DNA from: Gnetum montanum
Lineage: Eukaryota > Streptophyta > Gnetopsida > Gnetales > Gnetaceae
NCBI GenBank assembly: GCA_015680685.1
Contig: MNCI01001909.1
Location: 172,657 to 204,368, forward strand
Direction of reading: 5' to 3'
DNA length: 31,712 nucleotides
Part shown: in pieces, positions 19,315 through 29,847 of the stretch
Position numbering within the stretch: position 1 is the first letter of the stretch
Layout: each line of letters opens with the position of its first letter
The notes under the pieces: model-generated
Seen by the model: only the letters and a program-made list of their open reading frames with translations
The model's database searches: none
What the model was told of the DNA's origin: nothing
Program-made: the position numbers and the translations under genes

Positions 19315-21289
19315 TCAAGTTCCTTACAAAATATTGGGAAGGTATGGGATTATTGACTTGAATGACACTAATGGTAAATGGGGTGACATGTCAATGGTTC
19401 AACATTACAATACATGGCAACATTAGTGTTCATGACCACAACAGTGAACACTATGCACATTTGACATTTGGCCTTATTTGGTAGCTAAGAGAGAAGAGAG
19501 AGAGAAAAGGAGAAGACATGTTGTTGTCGATGCCAACATTGTGCCTTCCATTGTCCATCCATAACCGCGTCATCAATCTTGTTCCTTGCATAACTATTCC
19601 AGCACCAGTCCATCCTAAGTGTTTCCTCCAGGTCCAATCCATTGTTGTATGATTGTCATCTACACACACAACACAGTCACATATGAGCAAGGATAAGTAA
19701 ATCACAATACAGTTGATACCTTGCCTCGGTGTAAGGTCCATTGGCTAAGTTGTGATATGGCTAATACAAATTTTTGAGATATAACACTGGTGACTACCCA
19801 AGGTGTAGGGATTAGGAGAAAATTGAAAAAATTAGACCAGCCCCCATGACTAAGAGCAATCCTCCAGTAGCGATAGAATGGAAAAAGATATGGAATAAGA
19901 AAGATGGAGAAAAATAAATAACATCAATGCTGATAAAATGGATGTCAGAAGTGGGAATGAACAAATTAAATGTTGATTGCAGAAATGTTTAAGGGAAAGA
20001 AGTTAACTGATGCACCAAATGGGAATGCTAGTGGGTCCTCCCCAAAGCAGACTCATGCCCGTTATGCCCTGACAAACCCACATTCAAAGAGTCTGTAGGC
20101 TTTGGAAATGTCATTCGAAAGCAAGAGGTAAAGTCTTAACCACAAGAATTCACCAAAAATAAAACAATGTATCAACCAAAATATAGACTACTGATACAAC
20201 TGACAATGAGGTGGAAAATGGAGAAAGAATGATGGAAAGAAGAGAATGGAATGGAATCCTAAGAACAAGGTGGTGTACATCCCCTTGTGTATTTATGGTT
20301 AATGTGACTTAGTAGATCTCATTCCAAATCCAGCCTCAAACAATCCACATCTAGTGACTTCACATTAATACACTTGGCCAATCCATCCACTTGAAGTAAC
20401 AGGAATGCTTTCACCAAAGAGTCATCACCATTCCAAACAAGCAAGAAAGGGAAAAGTAGGAAGCGAGAAAGGGCCTTAGTTAGAGGGAACATGTTTGTTT
20501 AGTTCCATAACCAGTGCTTGTAGCCTAGATGATTATTTTTTCTAAGGGGTGTGCTTTGAATTCTCATTTTTTCTCTTTTTTTTTTACGTGAGAACCACAC
20601 CATGCAAAGACTTATTATTTTCATTAGCTCAGCTTCCCAATAATAGAGCAATGTCAGAATGGTAACGAAAACTCAAGAAGAAAACATCCAAGCACCGAAG
20701 AGAATGGCCAACACAAATGCATCAAATCCCCTTGAAGTCACACGCTTTTCAATCCTTGAGTCCTTCCTTAGTTTGAGAAATGCCTAGTCACCAATTTGTT
20801 AATAGTTTTATTATTAAGAAAGGGACCATACAATTCCAAGCCAAGAGAGACCATAGAAATTTATGAATGCATGGAAGACGTGGACAAATTACCTGCTATA
20901 TCAAAGAAACCATACCTTAGTATCAACATTATAACTCCAAGGTAAAAACCAAACATAGCAATCAATAGAATACAATTCATACCACCATCAGGAGCACTTA
21001 TTAGGTGACGAACCTAACAAAACAAACAACCATACAAAAAAATGAAAAAGTATAAATGATGTTGCAAAACAAAAACAAGAAAAGTTAAAGAAATTTGTAA
21101 AACAAAAATGTGTAAAAAAAAACTTAAAATGGAACTGAGGGCCTTAATTGATTAGCAAAGGTGGTCATCTCCCCCATGACTGTGTCAGAAGGAGGAGATC
21201 CAAAATAATGAGCAGGGTCATCCCTTCTCAAAGGTATTATGTGCACTGGCTGTTCTAAGTTCATGGAAAGGTTTGGTTTATTGCACATT
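19315..21289 (-). other. non-coding region between integrase and 3' LTR
   Basis: No env-like or other coherent frame. The 96-codon minus frame at 19451-19741 has no supporting feature. The word ccccatgact occurs at about 19290, 19843 and 21172 and again at 25063, a small recurring word of the element. A run of T lies at about 20572-20585. Confidence 0.55.
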
Positions 21290-22340
21290 GACTAATAATC
21301 TCTTATTAAGGCTCTTGGGTTTGTATATGGTCATGGCCCCTAAAGGAAAGGTTGTATGAATAATGTAAGGTCCTTCCCATAGTGTTTAAAATTTTGTGTG
21401 TTGTGGCACATGTGTGGGATTCTAATAGAGAACCTTATCTCCTAGTTGATACTTGACCTTTCAAATCTTCAAGTCATGACATTGCTTGTTATATGCCTTG
21501 TGTAACTCATTTGATGACAGGGCCGCTAATCAGTTTTTGTCTAGCACATTTAAAGTTTCCAACCTTTGTTTTTGTGCTAGATCAAGATCGAGGTGGAGGT
21601 CACAAGCCATTGATAATGTATGGAGCTCGATTTGAATTGGGAGCATTGGAAGCTTTCCGTACACTAACTCATAGGGAGAATAGCCTATAGAGAGTTTCTA
21701 CGTGGAGCAGTATGCCCAAAGAGCATCATTCAGTTTAGTGCTCCAATCTTGCCTATACTTGCTAATTTTCCTTGTCAATATTTTAGTGATCTCCCTGTTG
21801 GTGACCTCAGCTTGTCTATTAGCTTGGGGGTGATAAGGTGTAGTCAATTTATGTTCAACCCCTAAGCATTGCATTAACTTCTGAAAATTTGCACCCGTGA
21901 AATGTGTTTCGTTATCCGAAATAAGTGCACATGGCATACCAAACCTATTTATGATTTGTTGTTGCACAAATTGTGTAGTTGTAGATGATGTGTAGTCTNA
22001 AATAATGTTGGCGAGTAATATCCTGCATGAATGATCTCAATAGCCATTCATCTCCCTGCATAGTGACCCCCACAAGGGCCCTCATGAGCGTCTTGGAGAA
22101 CTCTTAGTTGGTCCACCTCGGGCACACACCATCGAACCAAGCCATTAGGACACACTTTGTAAAGTTGTCCGTTGATCTCCATGAAGTACTTGGCTCTATG
22201 AAGAAACTGTTGTTTGTTGGGTAAGGAGATAGGTGAGAATGCTACTATACCAATTCGTCTCCATAGGTTGATTATTCACTACGCTGGCAAAGAGGGCTTC
22301 ATCAAGAAAATGATCGGACATTACATATTCATCCTCTTTG
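21290..22340 (-). pseudogene. int: integrase of the gypsy element, broken
   Basis: The H2C2 zinc-binding region is near 22100-22000 (CVPEVDQLRVLQDAHEGP, then CGGHYAGR, a stop, and EIIHAGYYSPTLF). It is followed almost at once, across an N at 21999, by IINRFGMPCALISDNETHF and TPYHPQANRQAEVTNREI (21967-21698), which hold the second Asp and the Glu of the DDE triad. The roughly 80-100 residues that normally lie between, including the first catalytic Asp, are missing. After the stop at 21698 the C-terminal part continues brokenly (GYSPYELVYGKLPMLPIQIE, then a GDKV-like motif and WEGPYIIHTTFPLGAM) to about 21290. Confidence 0.85.
21999..21999. other. ambiguous base N
   Basis: The only non-ACGT base in the window, at the point where the integrase core is missing; likely a gap or join mark in the assembly. 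Confidence 0.9.
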
Positions 22341-22354
22341 TTGTCCCAATGCAA

Positions 22355-22783
22355 CTAAGATAAATGATCTACAACTATGTTCTTAGTGCCCTTTCGATCG
22401 ATCATCATTAGATCGAACTCCTGTAGGATTACCAGCCACCGTATAATATGAGGGCTAACCGTTGGCTTGTTCATGAGAAACCATATTGCACTATGATCCA
22501 TATGGACGAACACTTTGTAACTTAACACATAGTGCCTAAACTTATCCAGTGCAAACACTACAACCATTGATTCTTTTTCTATAGTTGTGTAGTTAAGTTG
22601 TGCACCAACGATACTCCTACTTGCACAATGGATGTAGTAAGGACGTTTTTGGTCATCTAACTGTGTAAGTACGGCTCCTAAGACATAATTGGATGCATCA
22701 GTCATTATATGGAACCGTCTAGACCAGTTAGGAGCTTGTAGAATGGGAGTTTCTACAAGCTTTTGTTTCAAAGTTTGGAATGC
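22355..22783 (-). pseudogene. rnh: RNase H domain of the gypsy element
   Basis: An open stretch of 138 codons (22771-22355): FHIMTDASNYVLGAVLTQLD carries the first catalytic Asp, YTTIEKESMVVVFALDKFRH the Glu, and VFVHMDHSAIWFLMNK the next Asp. It ends RKGTKNIVVDHLS. This is the classic gypsy RNase H that follows the RT connection. It is the best preserved domain of the element and joins the RT frame at 22784. Confidence 0.9.
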
Positions 22784-23830
22784 TCATTCACATTTCCTGG
22801 TCCATTTGAATGGTGTGTCCTTCTTTGTTAGCTCTACCAACGATTTGGCAATCTTGGAGAAGTTCTCAATGAATCTCCTATAGTAGCCAGTGTGTCCAAG
22901 GAATGATCGAATGTCTTTGATAGTTTTCAGTTGACGGGTGATTCCTTGGATGATCCTAACTTTATCTGGGTCTACCTCTATTCCTGAATGTGAAACCTTA
23001 TGCCCAAGTACTACACCTTCTTGGACCATTAAATGGCTTTTCTACCAGTTAAGCCTTAAGTTGGTTTCTATGCGCATCTTTTCAGCACTTGCTCTAATTG
23101 GTCCAAGGCTTGATCAAAACTTATTCCATAAGTGGAGAAGTCATCCATAAAGACTTCCACTCTGTTTCCTATTTTTTGTTAGAATATGCTTAGAACTAGG
23201 CGTTGAAACATGGTAGGGGCATTGCACAAGCCAAACGGCATTTGTTTATATGCAAACGTTCCCCAAGGACTAGTGAACGTTGTCTTGGCTTGATCTTTTG
23301 GGGCTATCCATATTTGGTTGTATCCACTATAGCCATCCAAAAAACTATAATAATGATGCCCTGCTATGGTGTCTAAGACTTGGTCAATGAATGGCAACGG
23401 AAAGTGATCCTCAAATGTTGCCATGTTCAACAACCTAAAATCTATGCACATCCTCCATTTGCCTCCCTTTTTTGGCATGATCATCAAAGGGCTAATCCAT
23501 TCTCTATTAGCAATGGGATATATTAACCCAGCCTTAAGAAGCTATTCTATTTCTTCTTTTACTACTTGCTTCAATTTTGGGTTCAATCGCCTCTGCAGTT
23601 GTTTTCAAGGTTTCATGGAGGGGTCAGTGTAAATCCTATGCTGGCATATCCTAGGATCTATTCTAGTTAATTCGGGGTATGACTAAGCAAAGGCTTTTGA
23701 CCACTTGTTTATCACTTTCAGCAGGATTTCTTTTTGTTTGGAAGCAAGTATTGCATTGATGATTACCGGTTTTTCATTTTCGAGGGTCATATATTCCAGA
23801 CTGGCGGGCAATGGTTTCAAATCTAGGGGC
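22784..23830 (-). pseudogene. rt: reverse transcriptase of the gypsy element
   Basis: From right to left: RRLNPKLKQVVKEEIE, LLKAGLIYPIANREWISPL, PKKGGKWRMCIDFRLLN, HFPLPFIDQVLD, HYYSFLDGYSGYNQI, PWGTFAYKQMPFGLCNAPT and, after a TAA, VEVFMDDFSTYGISFDQ with the YMDD-type box as FMDD. Then KSHLMVQEGVVLGHKVS and DIRSFLGHTGYYRRFI lead into RNase H. At least four stops interrupt the frame; two (before KSHL and before the FMDD box) could come from C-to-T change. Inactive as written. Confidence 0.9.
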
Positions 23831-24055
23831 TCTTGTTTAAATTTTTTAGGAATTTCCAACTTCCTGCAGTTGATGTTTTCAAGGTTAAGGCTTGGAAGTT
23901 GACAACGGACTTACTCTAGTGTATCTATGCTTTCAATGTAAGCGCAAGTTATTCCATCAATTAGTTCCATGCACGTTAGTGAGCTGCTCTTTTGATTAGC
24001 CATCAGCCACTGGGTCTCTTCTTGTTGTGTGGCTGCTACATATAGGCACTATTAT

Positions 24056-24784
24056 ATATTAATGTCTTGTGCACACCGATTGCATGCAGACAATGCTAAA
24101 CTTTGCACAACCCATGATCTCTGCACGCAATTTCACCCTGTATAACTGTATGCAATAAATGGAACCTTCTTCTTCTTGATCTTTCCAACCAAAAGTGTTC
24201 TTCTTGGATATTTCTAGGGAAAGATCGCAGATTCCTAGCCATGCCCTTCCCATTATTATCGAAAAGTCCCCTTTACCGTTGTTTACTTATATCACCAGGA
24301 AATCAGTTGGGTATGATCACCCACACACAGTGGTAATGATGTCCTCCACTAGTCCCAAGGGAACAGTGATGGACTGGTCAACCAGCTCTAGGCGAATATT
24401 GCTCTTCCTTAATGGAGGTAGGTTCCAAGCTTTGTACATCTCTTGTGATATTAAGTTGACTCCGAAACTTGAGTCCAGAAGAGCTTTACATGGTTCATTC
24501 CCAATGACTTGGAGATAGATTAGAGGGCTTTCGGGATTAGAGAATTTTTTGGGAAGGTGACCCACCTTAATCCAATTAGTAATGGCATGCATTAACATAA
24601 CCATATGCGTTGAGTTCAGTGTTTGGTTTGAAGGGAGCTCTGAAGCCTTATTTGATGGAGAGGCATCCAGAGGTTCAACCACTTGTGGTTGTGAGGGCTT
24701 GGTTGGACTGTTGGTTCTGAAGAAAGGTCTTTTCTTCATAAGGTTGTCAGAACCAACTATGGGTTGAGGATTCACAACCCTCAT
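24056..24784 (-). pseudogene. pro: retropepsin (protease) of the gypsy element
   Basis: The frame 24784-24317 contains PLIYLQVIGNEPCKALLDSS and FGVNLISQEMYKAWNLPPL. The catalytic Asp is present, but the following D-x-G pattern reads DSSF, so the canonical Gly is lost. After two stops the distal motif DFSIIMGRAWL (24270-24235) is seen, equivalent to the ILGRPFL of related proteases. The linker region upstream is Pro-, Ser- and Asn-rich. Confidence 0.8.
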
Positions 24785-27133
24785 AGCATTGCATTACTAT
24801 GATTAAGTGGGGAGTTCCCCCTGCATTGCTGGAGCAGGTGGTAATGGACCTATCGGTGTGAGAGTTGCAAATGGATTTGAAGGATGGTATGCTTGTGGGT
24901 TATCTCCCCTAGGAGAAGGAGTTCTATAATACTCCCAAGCTTGGTAGTGATGTTGTGGTGTAACGTGACCAACAGAGTCACGTGGAGAGATTGGATGTTA
25001 CATGTAGTAGCCATATGGGTCCTGTTGCTGGTAGGGGTATTGTTGCCTTGGTGGTGGCATCCCCCATGACTGTGGGTATTGCCACTATTGATGTTGCTCA
25101 ACGGGTTGTGGTGGAGTTCCACTTGGATAATATGTTGACGGTTGGTGGAACTACCTTGGGTTACCTTGGGGATAAGGTAACCGTTGGGGTGCTTGCCATT
25201 TATTAAGTTGTGGGTTGAGTGCATACACCCTAGACTCTTGTAGATGTGAGATTACTAGGCAACATCCCTTAGGATGGTTGTATTGGCATATCTCACATCC
25301 ACCATCATTGTCGGTGTCTAAATCCACAACCTCTTCGGTGATGGCCATTTTGCCCTTACCCTTGTTACGTGCATTGTCCACTTCTCTCTTTTTCTTTTTG
25401 TCATGGTCACTACCTCGCTCTCTAGACTCCTCTATAATTTTAAGAACAGTTTCAAACGTACTATCCAGGGAGTCCCACATTTGGTCTACCTTTGCCGATA
25501 CTTCTATTGTTAACTTTTGGAGCGGCAAAGTTTTCCTATTCACCACCTCTTCGAGTAGTGACTCTTCTTCCTCCTCATAGAATCTCATTCCCCTTTTGCA
25601 GAGGGAAGGATCTCGTTGTACTCTTCCGCACTTTCTCTCTTTCGTAGCTCACCTTCTTCTTTGGCTACTTGCTCTAGCAATCTATGAATTTGATGAGACC
25701 TAAGCTCTGATAATCTCCCTTGGGCATATGTTCCAAGGGTTCTTCTTGTTTCATGCTTAATTCCATTCACAAGATGGCGTAGTTGATCCCGCTGCGAATA
25801 ACCATGGCCAGGGCAACGATGTAACAGTGTGTAATAGCGGCCCATGGCAGCATCCAAGGGTTCATGATTTCCTTGCTTCCATCCTTGGATTTGCTTTCAC
25901 AGGTTAGACACTCGAGAGTACGTTTGATACTTATCATTGAACAGTTCTAACATTGTACTCCACCTCTGAATGGATTCCAATTCTAAGGACCAGTATCAAC
26001 TTTCATCTTCTTTCACTAGTGTCCTTGGGAACAACTTCAATTTTTGCCATTCATTCTCTATGTTTTGCAAGGCACATGCATCATGGAATGCTTGCAAATA
26101 ATTTTGAGGATCAGCATTGTATCCCCCTTCAAATTGTGGGATGGTGTTCATGTCTAACCTCTTGATCCTATTGTCCTTTTGGTGTCTTGTTGGAACTCTT
26201 ACAGCCTCCATTATATCTAGCATGCTTCTAGTTGCGAGTAGGGGTTCTTCGTGGTCATCTCGTTCATAGCATTTGTGGTGTCTACGTGGTTCCCTACTCT
26301 CCCTTCTTCTATGCCTTGATTCCTTATAGTGCCCTCGTCCTCATTCTCGACTATCTTGTTGATGTTTTTCACTCTATTTTCGTTTATCCTCACTGTTGGT
26401 TTCCTTATGACTACATCCAGACATTGAAGGAGAGGGTGAATGTGACGATGAAGGTGAAGAAGAAGGAGAACCATCGCCATGACAGTGTTTTCTACCTTCT
26501 CTTCGGTGGTCTTGGCCTTGATCATGATTATGATTAGAATGTCCGCCCTTATCGTGTGTTTGTGTTCCCTCGTTGAACATTTCGTGTTCGTGGGGATCAG
26601 AACCAAGGTTGTGAATCATGGAGTGGAGGTTCTGATACACCACCTCCTAACCATCGTTAGGAGGGGGAACATCATTTGTTGGGGAACCTATTGAAGTAGG
26701 TTCACCACCCTCAATTTCGCTTAAGACGTGCGGGCCATTATGGGGCCATTTACCTTTAAGGATGTGTGGAACTCTCCTATTGCAAGTCCCTTTGACGTTG
26801 CGCTTCTATGGGATGATAGTCCCTTGTGTCATAATCGCATGCAACGTACTCCGCGTATAAAAGCAACATGCCTATTCGTGTGAGAGCACGAAGGAGCATG
26901 TTGGGGACTGATCAGTCTGGAGGCAATACTATGTTACCCTACAAGTTTCTCCAACGTAGTTGTTCATCTTGGTGGAGAATAAAGGTGAAATCGGGTACAT
27001 ACTCATCATGATGAGTATATACCACACGAAACTATTGAGAAACTGGTGGATCTTGGTTACGTGTATGATGCCGCCAACTATCTCTTGTGTTAGTCCTAGG
27101 CGGTGAAGTGCTCTTATGCGAAGAAGAAGACAT
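24785..27133 (-). pseudogene. gag: gag of the gypsy element, decayed
   Basis: An N-terminal frame starts at ATG 27133 (MSSSSHKSTSPPRTNTRDSW) and continues with stops (DEYVPDFTFILHQDEQLRW). A His/Ser-rich stretch lies at 26643-26374. The capsid at 26223-25585 reads NTIPQFEGGYNADPQNYLQA, NEWQKLKLFPRTLV, then WSTMLELFNDKYQTYSR and RYYTLLHRCPGHGYSQRDQL. A nucleocapsid knuckle at about 25290 is CEICQYNHPKGCC (CX2CX3HX4C), followed by a Gln/Pro/Tyr-rich tail (about 25150-24850). Multiple stops, including two TGA in the capsid and several TAG, and frameshifts. The knuckle spacing and the tail are those of Athila/Tat gags. Confidence 0.85.
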
Positions 27134-27259
27134 TTTTGTCTTGTTTGGTGTGGGATGTACCATTGTCTTATCTTCCTTTAATTAACCCTAAGGGTTCGTT
27201 CTAACATTCCAACGATATGGATGATTTTCTATGTTCTATGCAGCGCACAACCAACTAAG

Positions 27260-27277
27260 TCCTCAGCAACGACGCCA
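27260..27277 (-). promoter_or_regulatory. tRNA-Asp primer-binding site
   Basis: The minus strand reads TGGCGTCGTTGCTGAGGA, one base inside the LTR end. It matches the complement of the plant tRNA-Asp(GTC) 3' end at 15 of 18 positions; the three mismatches are transitions. Confidence 0.85.
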
Positions 27278-28020
27278 ATGATGAGTGGCAAGGTACCCCT
27301 ACACTCAACCATACGAATACGAGTGTTTCACACACGATCCAGTCAAACTCCGTAGACGGGCTAGTTGTGGTTTCTAGATAGTTACTCATAGATCGCACTT
27401 CGCTATCTTCCCACCTGGACTAGTATTAGCTTTGTCACGTATGGTTTAGTCCAAAGTGAGGTGTATGATGTGTTTCTACACTAATGCTACTCGTGGGTAT
27501 GATGGTAAAAAATATTAACTAAACTAGGAAAGAGAGAGAGAGAGGATGAGAGAGAATCTAAACTAGCCTAAGTGCGATGAGCATCCGTTCCTTAATCATC
27601 CGTACACATCTTGGACCTCGTGCACGACTACCATTCGGATTACCAAGTGCATGGCCTGAGTACGCTACTGGGTTACCAAGTAGTCATACTTGAATGCTCG
27701 TGATTAAGTCGTACTCATTTCGCGTTACTAGGAGATAAGGGTGAAGAGATATTAACTAAGAAAGTAGTAAATAACAATTAAATAAATAAATGATTAAGCT
27801 AAGTGGATGTTGCAATGATGAAGTAATCTCAATCTTTATTGTCGATCATGTGCGTGCCCAAGTATGTCACACTCGAATAAGGATGCCGTACAATTACAAT
27901 CACCACACTGCGGGCATGCACTAGGAGAGAAGGGTTGAGAGAAAAACTGATGTACTAAAACTTATCGAAAACTTAAACTTAATACTCTCAAAAAACTGCC
28001 TACCAGATCTGTCTACCTCT

Positions 28021-28028
28021 TATTTATA
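28021..28028 (-). promoter_or_regulatory. TATA box of the gypsy 5' LTR
   Basis: Plus-strand tatttata reads TATAAATA on the minus strand; conserved in the other LTR at 19243-19250 with the same 17-bp distance to the gatatcgc palindrome. Confidence 0.65.
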
Positions 28029-28044
28029 GATGAGGAGACAGGCT

Positions 28045-28097
28045 GCGATATCGCGTACGTGATATCGCATACACGATATCATGGTTGCGATATCGCG
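28045..28097. repeat. GATATCGC palindrome cluster in U3
   Basis: gcgatatcgc at 28045-28054 and 28088-28097, with gatatcgc and acgatatc between them (28061, 28074) and tacgt/catac linkers: four copies in 53 bp, against one copy in the partner LTR. Confidence 0.9.
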
Positions 28098-28124
28098 GCC
28101 AACAAAATGATAACTCATCAATAG

Positions 28125-28200
28125 TGTAAGAAAGCATGCCTTGTTGCTAGGTTTGAAGGTTGTTTCCCTTTGGATTGGGGTTGAAGAAGTGTGGAGATTC
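28125..28200 (-). repeat. right arm of inverted repeat flanking the gypsy element
   Basis: The reverse complement reads gaatctccacacttcttcaa and continues gggaaacaacctt.aaacc and caa.gcatgctttctta, matching the left arm 18251-18325 over about 75 bp with scattered differences. Confidence 0.75.
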
Positions 28201-28788
28201 TAATGGGTACCATGACTTCTAATTGTGTTTGCAAGTGCTGTGAGAATTAAGTCATAACCCATCTTGAGTTTTCCCTATCTTTATTTGGTGATTTGGAACT
28301 TGAGGGTGGTGCATAACATCGTAATAGATAGAATCGTATAATCATGATGTCTATATTTGTTGGAATGCTTAATGTCATTTTGGTAACTAGCATTACATGT
28401 AGTTAAAACATGTCTTAGCGTGGGTTGCATTGGGTGTCTCCAAGCAATGAGGCTTACAAACATTTACATTAGTTCATCCAAATTTTCTTGACCCTTACGC
28501 ATTAAGTTTGAAATAAGGCATCTTTCCATTAAGCAAAGTTTATAAGTTAATTGAGCATCTTAATGATAGAATCAAATGCTTGAATTGAATTAGAGTAGAC
28601 CACCTACCTTGAAAAGGTAGAAGACATAAGTCTTTAGGTAAGCCTTCTATTGTTTTTCAATAATATTCTCTCCATTCGGAGTGACTCACTATGTTTGCCA
28701 AAACAATTCACCGTGCTCATTTTTCTTTGTACCTTTTATAGCCAAGGTCATCAAGCTAACATAAGCATTGTTATGGTGTTACCCTTGA
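28201..28788. other. intergenic sequence before the LINE
   Basis: No coding sequence recognised. The LINE reading frame opens after TGA 28786-28788; some of this stretch may be decayed LINE sequence. Confidence 0.4.
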
Positions 28789-29847
28789 AAACACTACTCT
28801 CGAGTCCAAAGCATTTGGAAGGCTTGGCAAGTCTTACATTCTCATGTGAATTGGAATAATATACATATCAATCCTACTCGTCTTTCTAAGATTTGCCCTT
28901 GGTGGTTGCCCCTATGTCCTGCTCCTCTAGCCACCTCAAATGCCAAGGTAGCCACCATCTGGTTTCAAAAGGGAGTTGTTTCCCTTAGCTGTCTTCGTCT
29001 CACCAATCAGTGGATTACTTGGGATATGTTCGAAAACTTATATGGGGCTTCCAGAATTATGCACCATTGCCTTGATAGACTTTATCACTTCATTCATCAG
29101 AATTTGCATGTGGAAGCTTCGGTTCCTAGTCTCTTCCATGGTCTTCAATGGACTAATGGATCGAACCTTCTACCCTATAAACCTCATGTGCCCTTTCAAT
29201 TGTTGCATGATTCCTCTACGATTGTTAACCGTTGCAATCGAGCATGGCACAAAGAAGAGTCCGAACAATTTTGGCTTTCTCTCTATTCTCGGGTTTGGAG
29301 CCTTCCGACTCTTCCAAAAATTAAGCAATTTCTTTGGTGCCTCTTGCATCAAGGCCTGCCTATCGGCAAACGTCGTGAATACCTTGGGATTTCAAACCCT
29401 ACCTGCCCTCTGTGTGGAGGTCCTGAAAATTTTGTCCATGTTTTTTGGCATTGCCCTTTCGCTCAATCTTCATGGGAATGGATTTCTAAGGTTTTTCCTT
29501 TGTGCACATTTTCCCACGAGGATATCTTATTTAGCTTTTTGGCCACCCCCTCTTTTGACCTTCTGTTTCTTTGGAAAGTTATTAGGCCCCTTGTTCTTTC
29601 CTTCATATGGAAGCGCAGATGCACTACTCTTTTCCAGAACACTAATTCGTCCAACTCTAACCATTTAAATATTATGGAAAAATCTCAAATTCTTCGCCTT
29701 GTGCATTTCCAAATTTTATCTCATACTTCTAAGTTAAAGTTGGATACTAATCAGTTGTTTTTTTGTTTGCAGCCTTGGAGCAGATACACCAACTCGTGCA
29801 CTCTTTCCAATCTCGATCTGCTACATCGGAGTGTGTTATCATCATAA
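28789..29847 (+). pseudogene. 5'-truncated LINE ORF2 C-terminus with zf-RVT domain
   Basis: An open frame of about 352 codons without an early ATG; the first Met codon is well inside (WDMFENLYG). It begins SRVQSIWKAWQVLHSHVNWN. The domain at 29293-29490, VWSLPTLPKIKQFLWCLLHQ, then CPLCGGPENFVHVFWHCPFA and QSSWEWI, is the zf-RVT zinc-binding region found after the reverse transcriptase in plant LINEs (Cys-x2-Cys and His-x4-Cys visible at 29404-29454). No RT or endonuclease remains upstream. Absence of any stop suggests a younger insertion than the LTR elements. It lies in the same direction as the FLA gene 1.2 kb downstream. It could also be a zf-RVT gene fragment outside a LINE. Confidence 0.8.

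Larger units (their letters stand above)
18519..28120 (-). mobile_element. Athila/Tat-type Ty3/gypsy LTR retrotransposon, full-length but decayed (9.6 kb)
   Basis: Bounded by two related LTRs (18519-19314, 27279-28120) starting TGATGAGT and ending ACTCATCA or ACTCATCC, an 8-bp terminal inverted repeat. A tRNA-Asp PBS lies just inside the right LTR, so the element is transcribed right to left. Order on the minus strand: gag 27133-24785, protease, RT, RNase H, integrase to about 21290, then a 2-kb non-coding region before the 3' LTR. Integrase after RT/RNase H defines Ty3/gypsy. The CX2CX3HX4C gag knuckle and the PBS point to the Athila/Tat group. The LTRs are strongly diverged with indels, and most frames have stops, so insertion is ancient. 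Confidence 0.9.
27279..28120 (-). mobile_element. 5' LTR (right) of the gypsy element
   Basis: Starts TGATGAGTGGCAAGGTACCC and ends ATAACTCATCA at 28120. The minus-strand TATA is at 28021-28028. Seventeen bases further right begins a cluster of gatatcgc palindromes (28045-28097), present only once in the other LTR. The outer side is followed by atagt, the worn target duplication. Confidence 0.88.

Noticed and set aside
19451-19741. 96-codon minus frame as an env-like gene in the gypsy 3' region
   Set aside because: No signal peptide plus transmembrane arrangement convincing enough, and no family signature; treated as chance.
25215-25580. 121-codon plus-strand frame
   Set aside because: Shadow of the Glu/Lys-rich gag segment on the minus strand that contains the CEICQYNHPKGCC knuckle.
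28976-29668. 230-codon open frame on the plus strand in another phase
   Set aside because: Overlaps the zf-RVT frame, which has the recognisable CPLC...HVFWHC zinc motif; this second frame has no motif.
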